DNA of 6,501 nt. Origin: an uncultured bacterium (GTDB lineage Bacteria; Cyanobacteriota; Vampirovibrionia; Gastranaerophilales; Gastranaerophilaceae). Positions within the stretch are counted from its first letter, which is position 1; every line of letters starts with the position of its first letter. The notes beneath the pieces are model-generated. The model ran no database searches, was not told where the DNA came from, and was given only the letters and a program-made list of their open reading frames with translations. The stretch covers positions 1 through 6,501 of the forward strand of contig CALAWF010000182.1 of the NCBI GenBank assembly GCA_937894665.1. Reading direction: 5' to 3'. A program made the translations under genes and the position numbers. Positions 6,334 through 6,501 of the stretch are shown piece after piece.

Positions 6334-6501
6334 ACGTCATTCTGAGGGGTAAACTGTAGGGAATGTAATATTATTTAGCAAATTTACCCGAAGAATCTCC
6401 TTAAAATTCTTCCCTCTCCTTGGGGAGAGGGGTTGGGTGAGGGGTTGAACAGAGCATATTTAGTTAGAGATCCTGAAACGGTCTTGGATTATTGGCGGGT
6501 T
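6334..6501. repeat. Palindromic interspersed repeat, copy B, cut by the window edge
   Basis: Positions 6334-6399 match the left arm of copy A (21-86) at 59 of 66 positions without gaps. The inner right arm reappears at 6465-6475 as GAGATCCTGAA, against GAGATTCTGAA in copy A; the change still allows a G-T pair with the left arm. Between the arms lies a second repeat type (6410-6446) absent from copy A. The outer right arm (TCAGAATGAC in copy A) is not reached before the window ends. Confidence 0.7.
6410..6446. repeat. CCCTCTCC/GGAGAGGG hairpin repeat nested in copy B
   Basis: CCCTCTCC (6412-6419) and GGAGAGGG (6424-6431) form a perfect 8-bp hairpin with loop TTGG, followed by GGTTGGGTGAGGGG. 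I recall this GC-rich motif as an interspersed repeat in many unrelated bacterial genomes. It is far richer in GC than the bases around it and sits where copy A has only a short spacer, which suggests insertion of one element into another. Confidence 0.6.

Overview
The window is AT-rich, bacterial and coded entirely on the + strand. It holds three genes: pheT, a small exported SH3-like protein, and a large protein of unknown function. Roughly 390 bases on the left and 260 on the right are non-coding and filled with dispersed repeats. Low GC, standard stop codons, a clear Shine-Dalgarno site before each of the first two genes, and a large orphan protein with an N-terminal 'SFKG' motif suggest an uncultured gut bacterium, perhaps Gastranaerophilales (Vampirovibrionia/Melainabacteria). 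That placement rests on my memory of similar sequences and is tentative.

Layout. Positions 1-311 carry palindromic and pyrimidine-rich interspersed repeats. A sigma70-type promoter (325-353) leads into pheT (393-2873), the phenylalanyl-tRNA synthetase beta chain. The SH3b gene (2878-3543) starts 4 nt after the pheT stop, with its ribosome binding site inside the end of pheT, so the two form a transcriptional unit. A strong intrinsic terminator (3562-3609) closes it. A separate unit follows: the 824-aa orphan (3690-6164), ending in its own terminator (6211-6246). Positions 6270-6501 carry repeats related to those on the left.

How the genes work together. PheT needs PheS to charge tRNA-Phe, and pheS is not in this window. 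The SH3b protein has a signal peptide and acts outside the cytoplasm, so its link to pheT is probably only shared transcription. The orphan looks membrane-associated and contains two diverged copies of a domain of about 210-240 residues. This duplication is visible as a gapless 56-residue match at a constant offset of 380.

Most notable: (1) the internal duplication in the orphan; (2) a long hairpin inside its 5' coding region (3850-3897), covering the SFKG motif; (3) related repeats at both ends of the window, some direct, some inverted with their modules in a different order, and one carrying a second repeat family inside it.
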